Source: CAYSHJ01 sp964589725 (GTDB lineage: Bacteria; Planctomycetota; Planctomycetia; Planctomycetales; Planctomycetaceae). Taken from it: a stretch of 20,145 bases of DNA. Below, piece by piece: positions 1 through 7,140 of the stretch. The DNA lies in NCBI GenBank assembly GCA_964589725.1, contig CAZPUJ010000555.1, positions 1-20,145 of the forward strand, written 5' to 3'. A program made the translations under genes and the position numbers. How positions within the stretch are numbered: the stretch's first letter is position 1; every line of letters starts with the position of its first letter. Under the pieces are notes generated by a model. It did not search any database, was not told the DNA's origin, and worked only from the letters and a program-made list of their open reading frames with translations.

Positions 1-1059
1 CAACTCACGCGCCTTGAAGCCTTCGGCACCGAGGTTCAAATACGCCACGAGCATTTCGTGCTCTTGAGCCAACAGCACGATCATGTCCAAGAGACCGTTG
101 CCGTCGATGTCCGTGATCTCGACCTGCTCAGCCCCGTGTCGTTCGTCGAGAATTCGCTTTTCAAACTTCGGCATGCGTGCTCGGCCAGATCTTGGCGTCG
201 TGTTCTCCAACAGGACCACGTGCCCCGTCAGCCGCCAACCAAACTCGGCCACGGCCAAGTCGAGATCTCCATCGTCATCGAAATCGAACGCTTTGACATC
301 GGCCACTCGGCCTAAGTTCTCCGCCACGATGACACGCTCCCAACCTGACTCCGTGGGACGCAGCCAATCGACGGTTCCCAAATTGTGATCCATTGCCGGA
401 AATGAACCGAGGTTCGCCACCACGAACTCCGAGCCTCCATCGGCATCCAAGTCCACGATCTGCATCCGAGCCGGATGCGGCACCTGATCACAAAACACGC
501 GCAGTTCGAGCGGCTCCGCATTTAACTTCGCTTCCATGAGCCAGCCATTCCGCATGTCGCACGCTAGCAGTTTTCGCTCACCCGTTTCGGGCCAGGTGAC
601 AAGCTGGCATTGCGACACAAACGGCGAGAAATTCGGCCGCGGCGCCTTGAGTGATGTCATTTGTCGCGACGGCGGTTCGATCGGCAGACTGGCTCGGTCG
701 GCCAGCGACAACGTTTCCGGAGCTCGTTCCCGAAACCAATCTTGTATCGCTTTGGGTGTGATCCGTTTGGGAATCGTCCGACCGTATCCAGGCAACGACA
801 CCATGCGAGTGATCGCGGAGTCCCATTCGCTCTTCGGAAGCACGTCGGGATCCGCGAACAGATGACACTGCGTGCATAACTTCCGCATCAGCGCTTCGTC
901 GTCCGGAGACGAGATCGACGTCACCAGATTCGACAGCGGAGCCGCACTGGGAACCGGCGTCGCTGACGAATCTTTACAGCCGCCGATCCACGGCCAAACG
1001 ATTCCCAGAACGATCACCACGAAGTTCGCTCGCAAACGGCTTGGCAACGCTGGGATCAT
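1..1059 (-). CDS. Secreted c-type-heme lipoprotein with FG-GAP/VCBS repeats (C-terminus beyond the window)
   Basis: The minus frame is open from the ATG at 1059 to the window edge (353 codons, no stop), so the gene is partial. Residues 11-27 form a hydrophobic signal ending in a lipobox-like IGGC, which places the lipidated cysteine at C28. A single heme-attachment motif, CTQCH, lies at 62-66 in a short helical region, suggesting a monoheme cytochrome c fold. From about residue 180 there are Asp-rich FG-GAP/VCBS calcium-binding-type loops (VDLDADGGSE, DFDDDGDLD, DIDGNGLLD), the signature of beta-propeller blades. Planctomycetes encode many proteins combining a heme site and a propeller; their substrates are mostly unknown. 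A periplasmic electron-transfer or surface-binding role is inference. No clear Shine-Dalgarno precedes the ATG, but the lipoprotein signal starts directly after it, which supports this start. Confidence 0.85.
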   Translation of the reverse strand, partial: MIPALPSRLRANFVVIVLGIVWPWIGGCKDSSATPVPSAAPLSNLVTSISSPDDEALMRKLCTQCHLFADPDVLPKSEWDSAITRMVSLPGYGRTIPKRITPKAIQDWFRERAPETLSLADRASLPIEPPSRQMTSLKAPRPNFSPFVSQCQLVTWPETGERKLLACDMRNGWLMEAKLNAEPLELRVFCDQVPHPARMQIVDLDADGGSEFVVANLGSFPAMDHNLGTVDWLRPTESGWERVIVAENLGRVADVKAFDFDDDGDLDLAVAEFGWRLTGHVVLLENTTPRSGRARMPKFEKRILDERHGAEQVEITDIDGNGLLDMIVLLAQEHEMLVAYLNLGAEGFKAREL

Positions 1060-1238
1060 GGACGGCGATTCAACTTAAAGGACGAGGCAACTCGAAAGTA
1101 TCGTGATTGTAGCTGACCCTCGCCGCACGCAGGAGTTCGAACACAACTAACCCGAAACGCGACCGAGGGCTATTTTCCATCGTCCCATCGTCGATTTGTG
1201 GTCGCCCGCGCTGACGCTCCGGGTTTTGACAGAGCTCC

Positions 1239-2009
1239 TTAAGAACGATCGGCACGCGGCTTCCAGCGAAACCGCTTCCAGGACGACGGAGCCGGAGCGG
1301 TCACGGTGATCGCCTCGCCCCGGGTCGGATGATCGAAGATCAGCGCGGCGGCATGCAACGCCAACCAGCCGTCCAAGCGTGTCTTCGAGCCATACTTCAC
1401 GTCGCCACAAATCGGCATCCCGCGCGAGGCACACTGCACACGAATTTGATGACTGCGTCCCGTCCGCAAATCGATCTCCAGCAGACTGACTCCCGACCCC
1501 GCCCGCACACAGCGATACGTCAGCCGAGCCTGTTTGCCCTCTGTTGCTCCCTGCCCCGCATCTTCGGTCCCCTGCCCCAATGTAACCCGCTCTCCCCGAC
1601 AGCGGATTCCTGTCTCCTGCCCCCTGCCTCCTGCCTCTTGCCTCACCACCCGGCTTACATTCCGAGCCCCATCCTTCGCCAACCAATCCACAAACTCCCC
1701 CTGCTGCTGCCGTGGACGTCCCTCAACGACGCAGTGATAAATCTTGCATACCGAGTGCTTCCGAAACTGCTCCGACAACCGCGCCGCCGCTTTGGTCGTC
1801 CGAGCCAATAACAACACGCCCGACACTGGCCGATCCAACCGATGCACGACACCCACGAACACGTTGCCCGGTTTTTGGAACTTCTGTCGCAAGTACTCGC
1901 GAGCCAACTCGACCATTGACACGTCCCCTGTGTGGTCTCTCATCGTCAACACCCCCGCCGGCTTCAACACCGCCAAGCAGTGGTTGTCCTCAAACAGCAC
2001 CTGCAACAT
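1239..2009 (-). CDS. RluA-family 23S rRNA/tRNA pseudouridine synthase
   Basis: This is a cytoplasmic enzyme that isomerises specific uridines in RNA to pseudouridine. The catalytic motif HRLDRPVSG is present (catalytic Asp is residue 59 from the chosen start), followed by GVLLLARTTKAAARLSEQF and, later, the family motif LRTGRSHQIRVQ and GDVKYG. Length is 256 residues from the ATG at 2009; ATGs at 2024 and 2045 are alternatives, but homology begins at MLQVLFEDNHCLAVLKPAG. There is no N-terminal S4 domain, as in the shorter RluA/RluC-like members. Residues ~135-173 are a Gly/Gln/Glu/Arg-rich insertion between the NVSRVV and ARLTYR strands; it is encoded largely by a heptanucleotide repeat tract and probably forms a surface loop. 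The target uridine cannot be deduced. Confidence 0.9.
   Translation of the reverse strand: MLQVLFEDNHCLAVLKPAGVLTMRDHTGDVSMVELAREYLRQKFQKPGNVFVGVVHRLDRPVSGVLLLARTTKAAARLSEQFRKHSVCKIYHCVVEGRPRQQQGEFVDWLAKDGARNVSRVVRQEAGGRGQETGIRCRGERVTLGQGTEDAGQGATEGKQARLTYRCVRAGSGVSLLEIDLRTGRSHQIRVQCASRGMPICGDVKYGSKTRLDGWLALHAAALIFDHPTRGEAITVTAPAPSSWKRFRWKPRADRS
1610..1644. repeat. Heptanucleotide tandem repeat inside the RluA-like gene
   Basis: Five tandem heptamers are visible on the plus strand: CTGTCTC, CTGCCCC, CTGCCTC, CTGCCTC, TTGCCTC. Looser copies (CCTGCCCC) occur at 1551-1578. Short tandem heptamers of this composition are known as intergenic repeats in cyanobacteria and other genomes; here they sit inside a coding sequence and are translated as the extra loop of the pseudouridine synthase. 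Confidence 0.8.
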
Positions 2010-2053
2010 CTTCGCCCCGCGCATCACTCTCGACTCACACGTCACTCCGATTG

Positions 2054-2090
2054 TTCCCTCGCCCCGCCGGGGAAAGGGTCAGGGAGATGG
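2054..2090 (+). repeat. REP-like palindromic element, degenerate copy A
   Basis: The sequence TTCCCTCGCCCCGCCGGGGA continues into AAGGGTCAGGGAGATGG. It matches the better copies at 12419-12458, 12558-12600 and 16815-16858 in its CCCTC...GGG hairpin and the GGGTCAGGG tail, with a shortened centre. It lies just upstream of the RluA-like gene. Confidence 0.55.
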
Positions 2091-2174
2091 ATCATGGAAG
2101 GCCGCCGACTCACGTTCCCAAAACTCCGCCTTGCTCACACCAAACTGTGGAGACCATCCAGTGGGCTGCGCACC

Positions 2175-2215
2175 GCTAGGCCGCGCGCGACCCGAACAAT
2201 GCTAGGCCGCGCGCG
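2175..2215. repeat. 15-bp direct repeat, GC-alternating
   Basis: The 15-mer GCTAGGCCGCGCGCG occurs at 2175-2189 and again at 2201-2215, 26 bp apart. The second copy continues into the palindrome CCGCGCGCGG (2208-2217). It lies between the RluA-like gene and the 5'-truncated gene downstream and may mark a rearrangement junction. Otherwise the 2010-2310 gap shows no gene. Confidence 0.6.
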
Positions 2216-2310
2216 GCAATTGACCGTAGAACGCACGCCCGACATTTTCAACACTCATCCCCGCCGACCCAATCAAGACGAAACTGAATGCAGCCAAGGC
2301 CGCTCATAAT

Positions 2311-2976
2311 TTGGCGATGGAAAAGTATCGCGCCAGCGCCAGCGACTGGTTCGATCGGGGTGAACGAGATGCCCGTCAAAAAGGGAGCAAACAGCGAGTC
2401 GATAAGATTAAGGTGGATCGTCAGGTGTTCGAGGAGCATGACGAGTTGCCTGACACGGCACCGGCAGCGTTGAAACGCACGTTCCAAACCGCACAGGCGG
2501 ACATGGAGTCAGCGTACCGACGTGCCGTAGCGGAATACACCAAAGTGAAGAAGGACGATGAAGCCCCGGAGATCGAGCAGGAACTCGCTCGTTTCAAGAA
2601 GAACGAGATATTGAACCCGCTCGACCGCCTTCAGGCCGGGACGGTCTGGTCGGGAAATTCCATTCTTGTGATTGAGGGGAAACCGGGCCGCTCCGAACCT
2701 CGAATGAGCCTGACGATCCTCGAACGGGACGGGGACCGGTTCACGGAAAGGCTCGAAAGCGAGACTGTGATTCGCATCATCAACGGACACATCAAGGGCA
2801 GAAGGCTCTGGTGGACCAAGGAGGACGTCATCAGGGTCGAGAAGGGAACAGACCGCGGGCTGGATAACTTCGGCTACCTCAATGACAAGCAAATCCGGAT
2901 CCGGCACGCGGGGAAGACTGAGAGTGGGGTGGAAATATACGGAGTCGTTGAGTTTCGCCTCGTCGAAACCAAGTAG
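2311..2976 (+). CDS. Protein of unknown function: helical N-terminus plus beta-rich C-terminal domain, probably 5'-truncated
   Basis: The open frame gives about 220 residues. Residues 1-95 are charged and helical (repeated Lys/Glu/Arg/Ala pattern), and residues ~100-221 form a beta-rich domain with the pattern GTVWSGNS, RMSLTILERDGDRFT, IRIINGHIKGRRLWW and GVEIYGVVEFRL. From memory, planctomycete secreted proteins with a helical segment followed by a 'VW-x-G' beta domain look like this; no function is established. The nominal start (TTG 2311, or ATG 2317) has no Shine-Dalgarno. The frame stays open back to the stop at 2227-2229, and the peptide IPADPIKTKLNAAKAAHNL just upstream reads as a continuation of the helix. 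The natural start and any signal peptide therefore seem to be missing, and the gene may be inactive. Confidence 0.6.
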   Translation: MAMEKYRASASDWFDRGERDARQKGSKQRVDKIKVDRQVFEEHDELPDTAPAALKRTFQTAQADMESAYRRAVAEYTKVKKDDEAPEIEQELARFKKNEILNPLDRLQAGTVWSGNSILVIEGKPGRSEPRMSLTILERDGDRFTERLESETVIRIINGHIKGRRLWWTKEDVIRVEKGTDRGLDNFGYLNDKQIRIRHAGKTESGVEIYGVVEFRLVETK

Positions 2977-3074
2977 GAGACCGGTTGGAGCTGTCCCATT
3001 GTGTCCCGCTGCCTTGGATCTGACTTTGCCCTCTCGAAGGTTCTGCACTGTATGCGGAGCAGATGCCCAATCAA

Positions 3075-3146
3075 ATCGGGATAGGGGCTCGGATTGCGTC
3101 GAGACCCCTCCCACACCACCCGGCCTGCGGGTCCGCACCGGGCGAT
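3075..3146 (-). ncRNA. Group II intron domains V and VI
   Basis: Domain V is 3115-3146 (minus). A 9-bp stem ATCGCCCGG/CCGGGTGGT, with two G-U-type pairs, carries a 2-nt GG bulge and an upper TGCG/CGCA hairpin with a GACC tetraloop. This is the classic 32-34 nt domain V shape. Domain VI follows as GGGG-T-CTCG pairing with CGAG-CCCC (3084-3108), and the RNA ends ATCCCGAT, with a candidate branch A seven to eight nt from the 3' end at about 3075. Confidence 0.75.
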
Positions 3147-3893
3147 TCATTTCCTTGCAGTAAGTTTCTGCCAGATTGTTAACAGGCTCACCAGTCCTTC
3201 GCTCGTGAGGTGTTCCACTGAGAGTGCTTGGTGCACGGCTCTGCTGGAGGACATGACCCACGGGCTTTTGCTGCTGCATCCATGCGTGACCGCTTCGTCT
3301 TCTTTGATCCCGCGCTTTCGCAAATTCGCGATCCGGGTTCGAGGGCCGCGCCATTGCTTCCAGTAACACGACCGGATGCGATGACGAACCCACTTGTCCA
3401 AATCCACAAACGGCGTCTTGATCGGGACAATCGAGAAACAGCCCGACCATCCTTGGAAGTAGCGGCGGAGTTCTTCAAACCGTTGGCTGATCGACACGCC
3501 ACGGTTGCGGCTGGTGATTTCGCGAGTTCGTTCTTGGAACTTCCGCTGGTTCTCGAGGCTCACACGAATCTGTCCGCCGTAGCCTTCAAAGGCGAAGCCC
3601 ACTAAGTCGATTCCGGCAGTTGAGCAGATGCGGCTCTTCTGGTGATTGACCACCAGCTTGAGCTTCCGTGTGAGATAATGCTCGATCGATCGGGCCACAC
3701 ACTGGGCGGCTTCTCTCGTCTTGATAAACACGAGAAAGTCGTCGGCGTAGCGAACGAAACGCAGGCCGCGTCGCTCCAGTTCCTTGTCGAAGTCATCCAA
3801 CAGGATGTTGGCTAAGAGTGGGGAAAGAGGACCGCCCAAGATCACTCCGACCGCCGGCTGAATAGACTTCGCATCTTCAGAAAGTAGCCAGCC
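3147..3893 (-). pseudogene. Group II intron reverse transcriptase/maturase, C-terminal fragment
   Basis: The fragment begins in a GG-PLSPLLANILL motif (RT domain 4). It continues through the catalytic FVRYADDFLVF (RT domain 5), LKLVVNHQKSRI (domains 6-7) and the maturase domain X with YFQGW, LDKWVRHRIRSCYWKQW and GPRTRIANLRKRG. The family normally has TPQGGPLSPLL where this copy has GVILGGPLSPLL, so the start of the motif is already altered. RT domains 0-3 are missing. The only possible start is a GTG at 3845 without a ribosome site, and an in-frame TAG lies at 3894-3896. The stop at 3147-3149 abuts domain V. It would normally make an RNA-binding RT that assists splicing and retrohoming; here it is almost certainly non-functional. 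Confidence 0.85.
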
Positions 3894-3896
3894 CTA

Positions 3897-4090
3897 CATT
3901 CCGATCCACAACAATTGAGAATACCTCAGACCGGAGTGCCGCCTTCGTGGTCAGCTTGATGACGTCGAGCTCAGTGAGATGACAAGGTGTCCACCGGCAG
4001 ATTCCGCGCAAATTCGCGCAACCAATGATCGGGCCACAGTAGGCGAAGCATTGCGAGCCGTGTCGCGTTGGGGCGACAGTGTTCAACGAC
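3897..4090. other. Non-coding stretch between intron fragment and sigma-54 promoter
   Basis: I recognise no gene here. Frames on both strands are open but resemble no family. The short inverted repeat GCGC-aaattc-GCGC at 4006-4019 lies about 90 bp upstream of the sigma-54 core, a distance at which activator (enhancer-binding protein) sites are commonly found. That reading is speculative. Confidence 0.3.
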
Positions 4091-4106
4091 TGGCACGCAG
4101 CTTGCT
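4091..4106 (+). promoter_or_regulatory. Sigma-54 (RpoN) -24/-12 promoter
   Basis: TGGCACGCAGCTTGCT matches the sigma-54 core TGGCAC-N5-TTGCW at every conserved base, with the invariant GG (4092-4093) and GC (4104-4105) correctly spaced 10 nt apart. Transcription would start near 4117 and run into the gene at 4183, leaving a leader of about 65 nt. Sigma-54 promoters need an AAA+ activator bound upstream; none is encoded in the window. Confidence 0.7.
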
Positions 4107-4182
4107 TCCGATCAATGTCAGCAGCCGACCACAAACCAACGGCTGCAAAAGACCGCGAAACACCAGAATGAAGGAGCCAGTC

Positions 4183-4830
4183 ATGAAAACGTTCGTCTCG
4201 ACCATCGCCCTGATGATAACCGTGTTGGGCCTGTCTGCTGAGACGACCTTCGCCGATCATCAGCAAGGCCTGTCGGAACTCGCCCACGATTTGCAATGGA
4301 ATATGAACCGAGTCAATCGCACGCTGGCGTCCCACTTCCGTGGCGAGCGGTTGTATCGCGAGATGTCCGCCGATGCCGCCGAAATGAATTCGTTGGTCAA
4401 CAACATTCACGAAATGACCGAATCCGGTGGCTGCCCGAAGGAACTGTTCGGGGTCGCGAAAGACCTCTGTACCTTAGTCTGCGAGTTGAAGGATCACGTG
4501 AATCAAATTCGTCCGGCGCGCTGGACCGGGGCTGGAAACCATTCGTACGGCGGCCGGTTTGGACAACGCAGTGCGTACGGTGTGTCTGGTACCACAGATT
4601 CAGACATCCGGTATCTGCGTGGCTTGCTGATCTCGATGGAGTCTACGCTGAGCGATCTGGAACGGGAGATTGACGTGCGAACGGCGTCGCAGGTTGGACC
4701 AAGCCGGTTCGACCGGGTTCCCTTCGATCAAGTTCAGCCTGTCCTCCCGCCCGTCCCGGCTCCTCGACCGGCAGTTCCGTCGGCACACATCCGCAAAGGG
4801 AATTGGTCGGTCGGCTTTGTCATCCGTTAA
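4183..4830 (+). CDS. Secreted helical protein of unknown function, probably sigma-54 dependent
   Basis: The protein has 215 residues. The start at 4183 is set by an ideal Shine-Dalgarno (AAGGAG, 4171-4176, spacing 6) and by the signal peptide that follows (residues 1-24, ending in an ETTFA-D cleavage-like site). Residues 25-110 are helical and rich in Asn, Met and His (DLQWNMNRVNRTLASHF, NNIHEMTESGG), with a pair of cysteines in LCTLVCEL. A Gly/Ser/Tyr-rich linker follows, then another helix (~140-170) and a Pro-rich tail (VLPPVPAPRPAVP). I do not recognise the family. It is probably monocistronic: a sigma-54 promoter lies 90 bp upstream and a strong terminator just after the stop. The promoter suggests expression under nitrogen, envelope or surface control, but that is inference. 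Confidence 0.8.
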   Translation: MKTFVSTIALMITVLGLSAETTFADHQQGLSELAHDLQWNMNRVNRTLASHFRGERLYREMSADAAEMNSLVNNIHEMTESGGCPKELFGVAKDLCTLVCELKDHVNQIRPARWTGAGNHSYGGRFGQRSAYGVSGTTDSDIRYLRGLLISMESTLSDLEREIDVRTASQVGPSRFDRVPFDQVQPVLPPVPAPRPAVPSAHIRKGNWSVGFVIR

Positions 4831-4865
4831 TTGCCGCGGTTGACTGGCACAAGCGTGGATGCATG

Positions 4866-4895
4866 ACACCCCCGAGAAAACATCGGGGGTGTTTT
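4866..4895 (+). terminator. Rho-independent terminator
   Basis: A perfect 10-bp stem, ACACCCCCGA / TCGGGGGTGT, encloses the loop GAAAACA and is followed by TTTT. It sits 35 nt after the stop of the secreted protein and closes that transcription unit. Confidence 0.9.
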
Positions 4896-4904
4896 CGTTG
4901 GTGG

Positions 4905-5099
4905 TTGGAGATCACGCGGATATCCTTTCCGGTCATTCCGCTGGCTCAGGCGCCCTGGGGGTTCGTAGCGGTTGCGGCTGCCACTTGCGGATTGATTACG
5001 ATGATCTTGTGGCTCATCCGCTCGAAGGGGTGGGCTGTGACAACCCATCGTCTGTCCCCTCTTGTGACCGGCGACGGAGACTCAGGAGAAAGCGCATGA
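4905..5099 (+). CDS. Possible one-helix membrane peptide coupled to the response regulator
   Basis: The frame ends in TGA at 5097-5099, overlapping the response regulator start (ATGA), an arrangement typical of translationally coupled genes. From a TTG at 4905 it gives about 64 residues with one hydrophobic helix (WGFVAVAAATCGLITMILWL) followed by basic residues and a polar tail, a plausible inner-membrane peptide with the C-terminus inside. An ATG at 4863 would put the start inside the terminator. No good ribosome site is seen for either start. The hydrophobic segment could also be a chance product of GC-rich DNA. Confidence 0.3.
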   Translation: MEITRISFPVIPLAQAPWGFVAVAAATCGLITMILWLIRSKGWAVTTHRLSPLVTGDGDSGESA

Positions 5100-5548
5100 A
5101 GATCTTAATTGCGGATGATGATCCTGTCTCCCGGCGTCTGTTACAGAGTTACTTGCAGAAGTGGGGATACGAAGTCGCCGTGGCTGTAAACGGCACCGAG
5201 GCCTGGCGGTTGTTCGAGCAGGAGGAATTCCCGATCGTCATTAGCGACTGGATGATGCCCGAAATGGACGGACCGGAGTTGATCCGGCGCATTCGCGCGA
5301 GCGCACGTCCAAACTACGTTTACGCCATCCTGCTGACGGCCAGGTCGCAGAAGGACGATCTGGTGGAAGGCATGGAGGCCGGTGCGGATGATTTCGTAAG
5401 CAAGCCGTTTGACCGGGACGAACTTCACGTCCGATTACGTGCCGGGGAGCGGATCGTTAAATTGGAACGGGCACTGGAGGACCAGAACAAAGCGTTGCGT
5501 GAAGCTCAGGCCGCGCTACTAAAACATGCGAACGAGCCGGGAGAGTGA
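5096..5548 (+). CDS. Stand-alone response regulator (CheY-like receiver domain)
   Basis: This 150-residue protein is a receiver domain (1-~118) with no output domain. The acidic pocket is D8/D9, the phosphoacceptor D51 (ISDWMMPEMDG), the switch threonine T81 (LLTAR) and the conserved lysine K103 (VSKPFD). A C-terminal coiled coil (~118-145, ERIVKLERALEDQNKALREA) probably mediates dimerisation or docking to a partner. The Shine-Dalgarno AGGAG (5084-5088) is 7 nt from the ATG. Single-domain regulators act through protein contacts, for example in phosphorelays or motility. No histidine kinase is in the window. The next gene, 70 bp downstream on the same strand, is a conserved protein of unknown function that may be co-transcribed. 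Confidence 0.92.
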   Translation: MKILIADDDPVSRRLLQSYLQKWGYEVAVAVNGTEAWRLFEQEEFPIVISDWMMPEMDGPELIRRIRASARPNYVYAILLTARSQKDDLVEGMEAGADDFVSKPFDRDELHVRLRAGERIVKLERALEDQNKALREAQAALLKHANEPGE

Positions 5549-5618
5549 CAACGGCATTCGCCAGATGAAGCCATTGGGGAGCCGCAGCGCGGTGCCACCA
5601 CCACCAAATAAAGGACGA

Positions 5619-7067
5619 ATGACGAAATATCCAATGACGACGTTCGCACAGGACACGCAAACCGCGAAGCTGGACACACGCCAAAAGGCGCTGAGGATCA
5701 ATCTCGACATGCGCCGCTACGGCACGTTCGCCGAGATCGGCGCGGGACAGGAAGTCGTGCGCTGGTTTTTCCGCGTCGGCGGAGCGGCGGGCACGATCGC
5801 CAAGAGCATCTCGGCCTACGACATGACGGTCAGCGACGCATACTACGGCTCCTGCGAACGGTATGTCTGCCGGCAGCGGCTGCAAAGCATGCTCGACTAT
5901 GAGTATGCACGCAACCTCAGCCAACTCAACGAAACTCGCGGCGACACGACGGGGTTTTTTGCGTTCGCGGATACGGTGTCGGCCCGAAATTTCCAAGGCA
6001 CGAACGAATGCCACGGCTGGATGGGGGTCAAGTTTCAAGCTCACCCGCGTGACCAAGACAGCCAAGTCATTATTCATGTCCGGATGCTCGATGCCGACAA
6101 CGCGTTGCAGCAGGAGGCGTTGGGCATCGTCGGGGTGAACTTGCTGCACGGTGCGTTCTTCGGGAATCACGAGCCGGAGCAACTCGTGGAATCTCTACTG
6201 GAGAACCTCAGCATTCAACGCCTCGAAATCGACATGATCGAGTTCTCCGGGATTGCCTTCCGGCAGGTGGACAACCGCGTCATGAGTCTGAAGTTGGTGC
6301 AGCTCGGCTTGAGTAATTCGGCCATGTTTGCCGCCAACGGGACGGTGCTCCAACCATCGGAGGTTTTGTACAAGAAGCCCATCCTGGTCGAACGCGGCAG
6401 CTTCCGCCCGGTCACGCATGTGAATATCGACATGCTCCGCTGCGCCCACGAAAGATTCTCGCAGGAGCCGGAGGTTCAAGGCAAAGAGGTTGTCCAACTC
6501 TTTGAGATCACCATGAACAACTTGCTGGCCACCGGGAAACTCGATTACCGAGACTTCTTGGCGCGTGTCGATCTGTTGGCGGCCGTGGGAATGACGGTGC
6601 TCATCTCCAACTACTTCGAGTACTATCGTTTGGCCGCATATCTGTCGCGATATACCAAGCAGAAAATCGGGATTACGATGGGGGTTGCCAGCCTCCGCGA
6701 ACTGTTCGACGAGAAATACTACACCCAACTGGAAGGGGGCATTCTGGAATCGTTTGGACGGCTCTTCAAGAACGACCTAAAGCTCTACATTTATCCGCTG
6801 TTGGACCCGGCCACGGGGGATCTCACTGCCGTCCAGAACTTCGAGGTTGCTCCGATATTGCGCAAACTCTACGGGTTTCTGGTGGACAAGGGCTGCATCG
6901 AGCAGTTGAACAACTTCAACGAGAAATACCTGCCGATCTTCTCTCGTGACGCTCTCAAGAAGATCAAAGACAGCGATCCCTCGTGGGAGGAAATGGTGCC
7001 GCCCGAAGTTGCGGAAGTCATCAAACGCCGTGGCTTTTTCGGCTATCGGCGCCCTGCGAAATCGTGA
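5619..7067 (+). CDS. Conserved ~480-residue protein of unknown function
   Basis: The conserved part begins at KALRINLDMRRYGTFAEIG, which supports a start at ATG 5619 (AAGGA at 5611-5615, spacing only 3) or ATG 5634; the longer frame back to 5526 overlaps the response regulator and is unlikely. The product (482 residues) has no signal peptide or membrane helix. Notable conserved-looking blocks are GAGQEVVRWFFRVGGAAGTIAKSISAYDM, given here as positions ~36-64, TNECHGWMGVKFQ, GVNLLHGAFF, VLYKKPILVERGSFRPVT, ISNYFEYYRLAAYLSRYT and LRELFDEKYYTQLEGGILE. I recognise it as a family found widely in planctomycetes and other bacteria; databases give it inconsistent automatic names and I see no motif that supports any of them. 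It lies 70 bp after a response regulator and may share its transcript. Confidence 0.85.
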   Translation: MTKYPMTTFAQDTQTAKLDTRQKALRINLDMRRYGTFAEIGAGQEVVRWFFRVGGAAGTIAKSISAYDMTVSDAYYGSCERYVCRQRLQSMLDYEYARNLSQLNETRGDTTGFFAFADTVSARNFQGTNECHGWMGVKFQAHPRDQDSQVIIHVRMLDADNALQQEALGIVGVNLLHGAFFGNHEPEQLVESLLENLSIQRLEIDMIEFSGIAFRQVDNRVMSLKLVQLGLSNSAMFAANGTVLQPSEVLYKKPILVERGSFRPVTHVNIDMLRCAHERFSQEPEVQGKEVVQLFEITMNNLLATGKLDYRDFLARVDLLAAVGMTVLISNYFEYYRLAAYLSRYTKQKIGITMGVASLRELFDEKYYTQLEGGILESFGRLFKNDLKLYIYPLLDPATGDLTAVQNFEVAPILRKLYGFLVDKGCIEQLNNFNEKYLPIFSRDALKKIKDSDPSWEEMVPPEVAEVIKRRGFFGYRRPAKS

Positions 7068-7106
7068 CGTCAGGTGGGACGAGTCCGATCAGAGTCGAAA
7101 CTCGGC

Positions 7107-7126
7107 TCGCCGACTTTTTTCGGCGA
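7107..7126. terminator. Hairpin between convergent genes
   Basis: TCGCCGA (7107-7113) pairs with TCGGCGA (7120-7126) around a T-rich loop. It lies between the convergent stops at 7067 (+) and 7141 (-). There is no clean T tail on either strand, so it may be a weak bidirectional terminator. Confidence 0.35.
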
Positions 7127-7140
7127 CGTCTATGCTCGGT

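Larger units (their letters stand above)
3075..3896 (-). mobile_element. 3' fragment of a group II intron (5' part missing)
   Basis: On the minus strand the order is RT/maturase C-terminal half, stop codon, domain V, domain VI, then an end at CCCTATCCCGAT. That order and the ORF-to-domain-V spacing are typical of bacterial group II introns, which encode the RT in domain IV. Ribozyme domains I-III and the N-terminal half of the RT are absent: in-frame homology ends near 3860-3893, at a stop. Splicing and mobility should be lost. The sequence just past 3894 shows no recognisable intron sequence. Confidence 0.8.

Noticed and set aside
2509..3450. Minus-strand frame of 313 codons
   Set aside because: It spans two unrelated real features (the plus-strand gene and the group II intron end) and resembles nothing; high-GC shadow frame.
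3877..4410. Minus-strand frame of 177 codons next to the intron fragment
   Set aside because: It overlaps the secreted protein gene with its signal peptide and ribosome site and shows no RT or other homology; I considered whether it held the missing RT half and found no RT motif.
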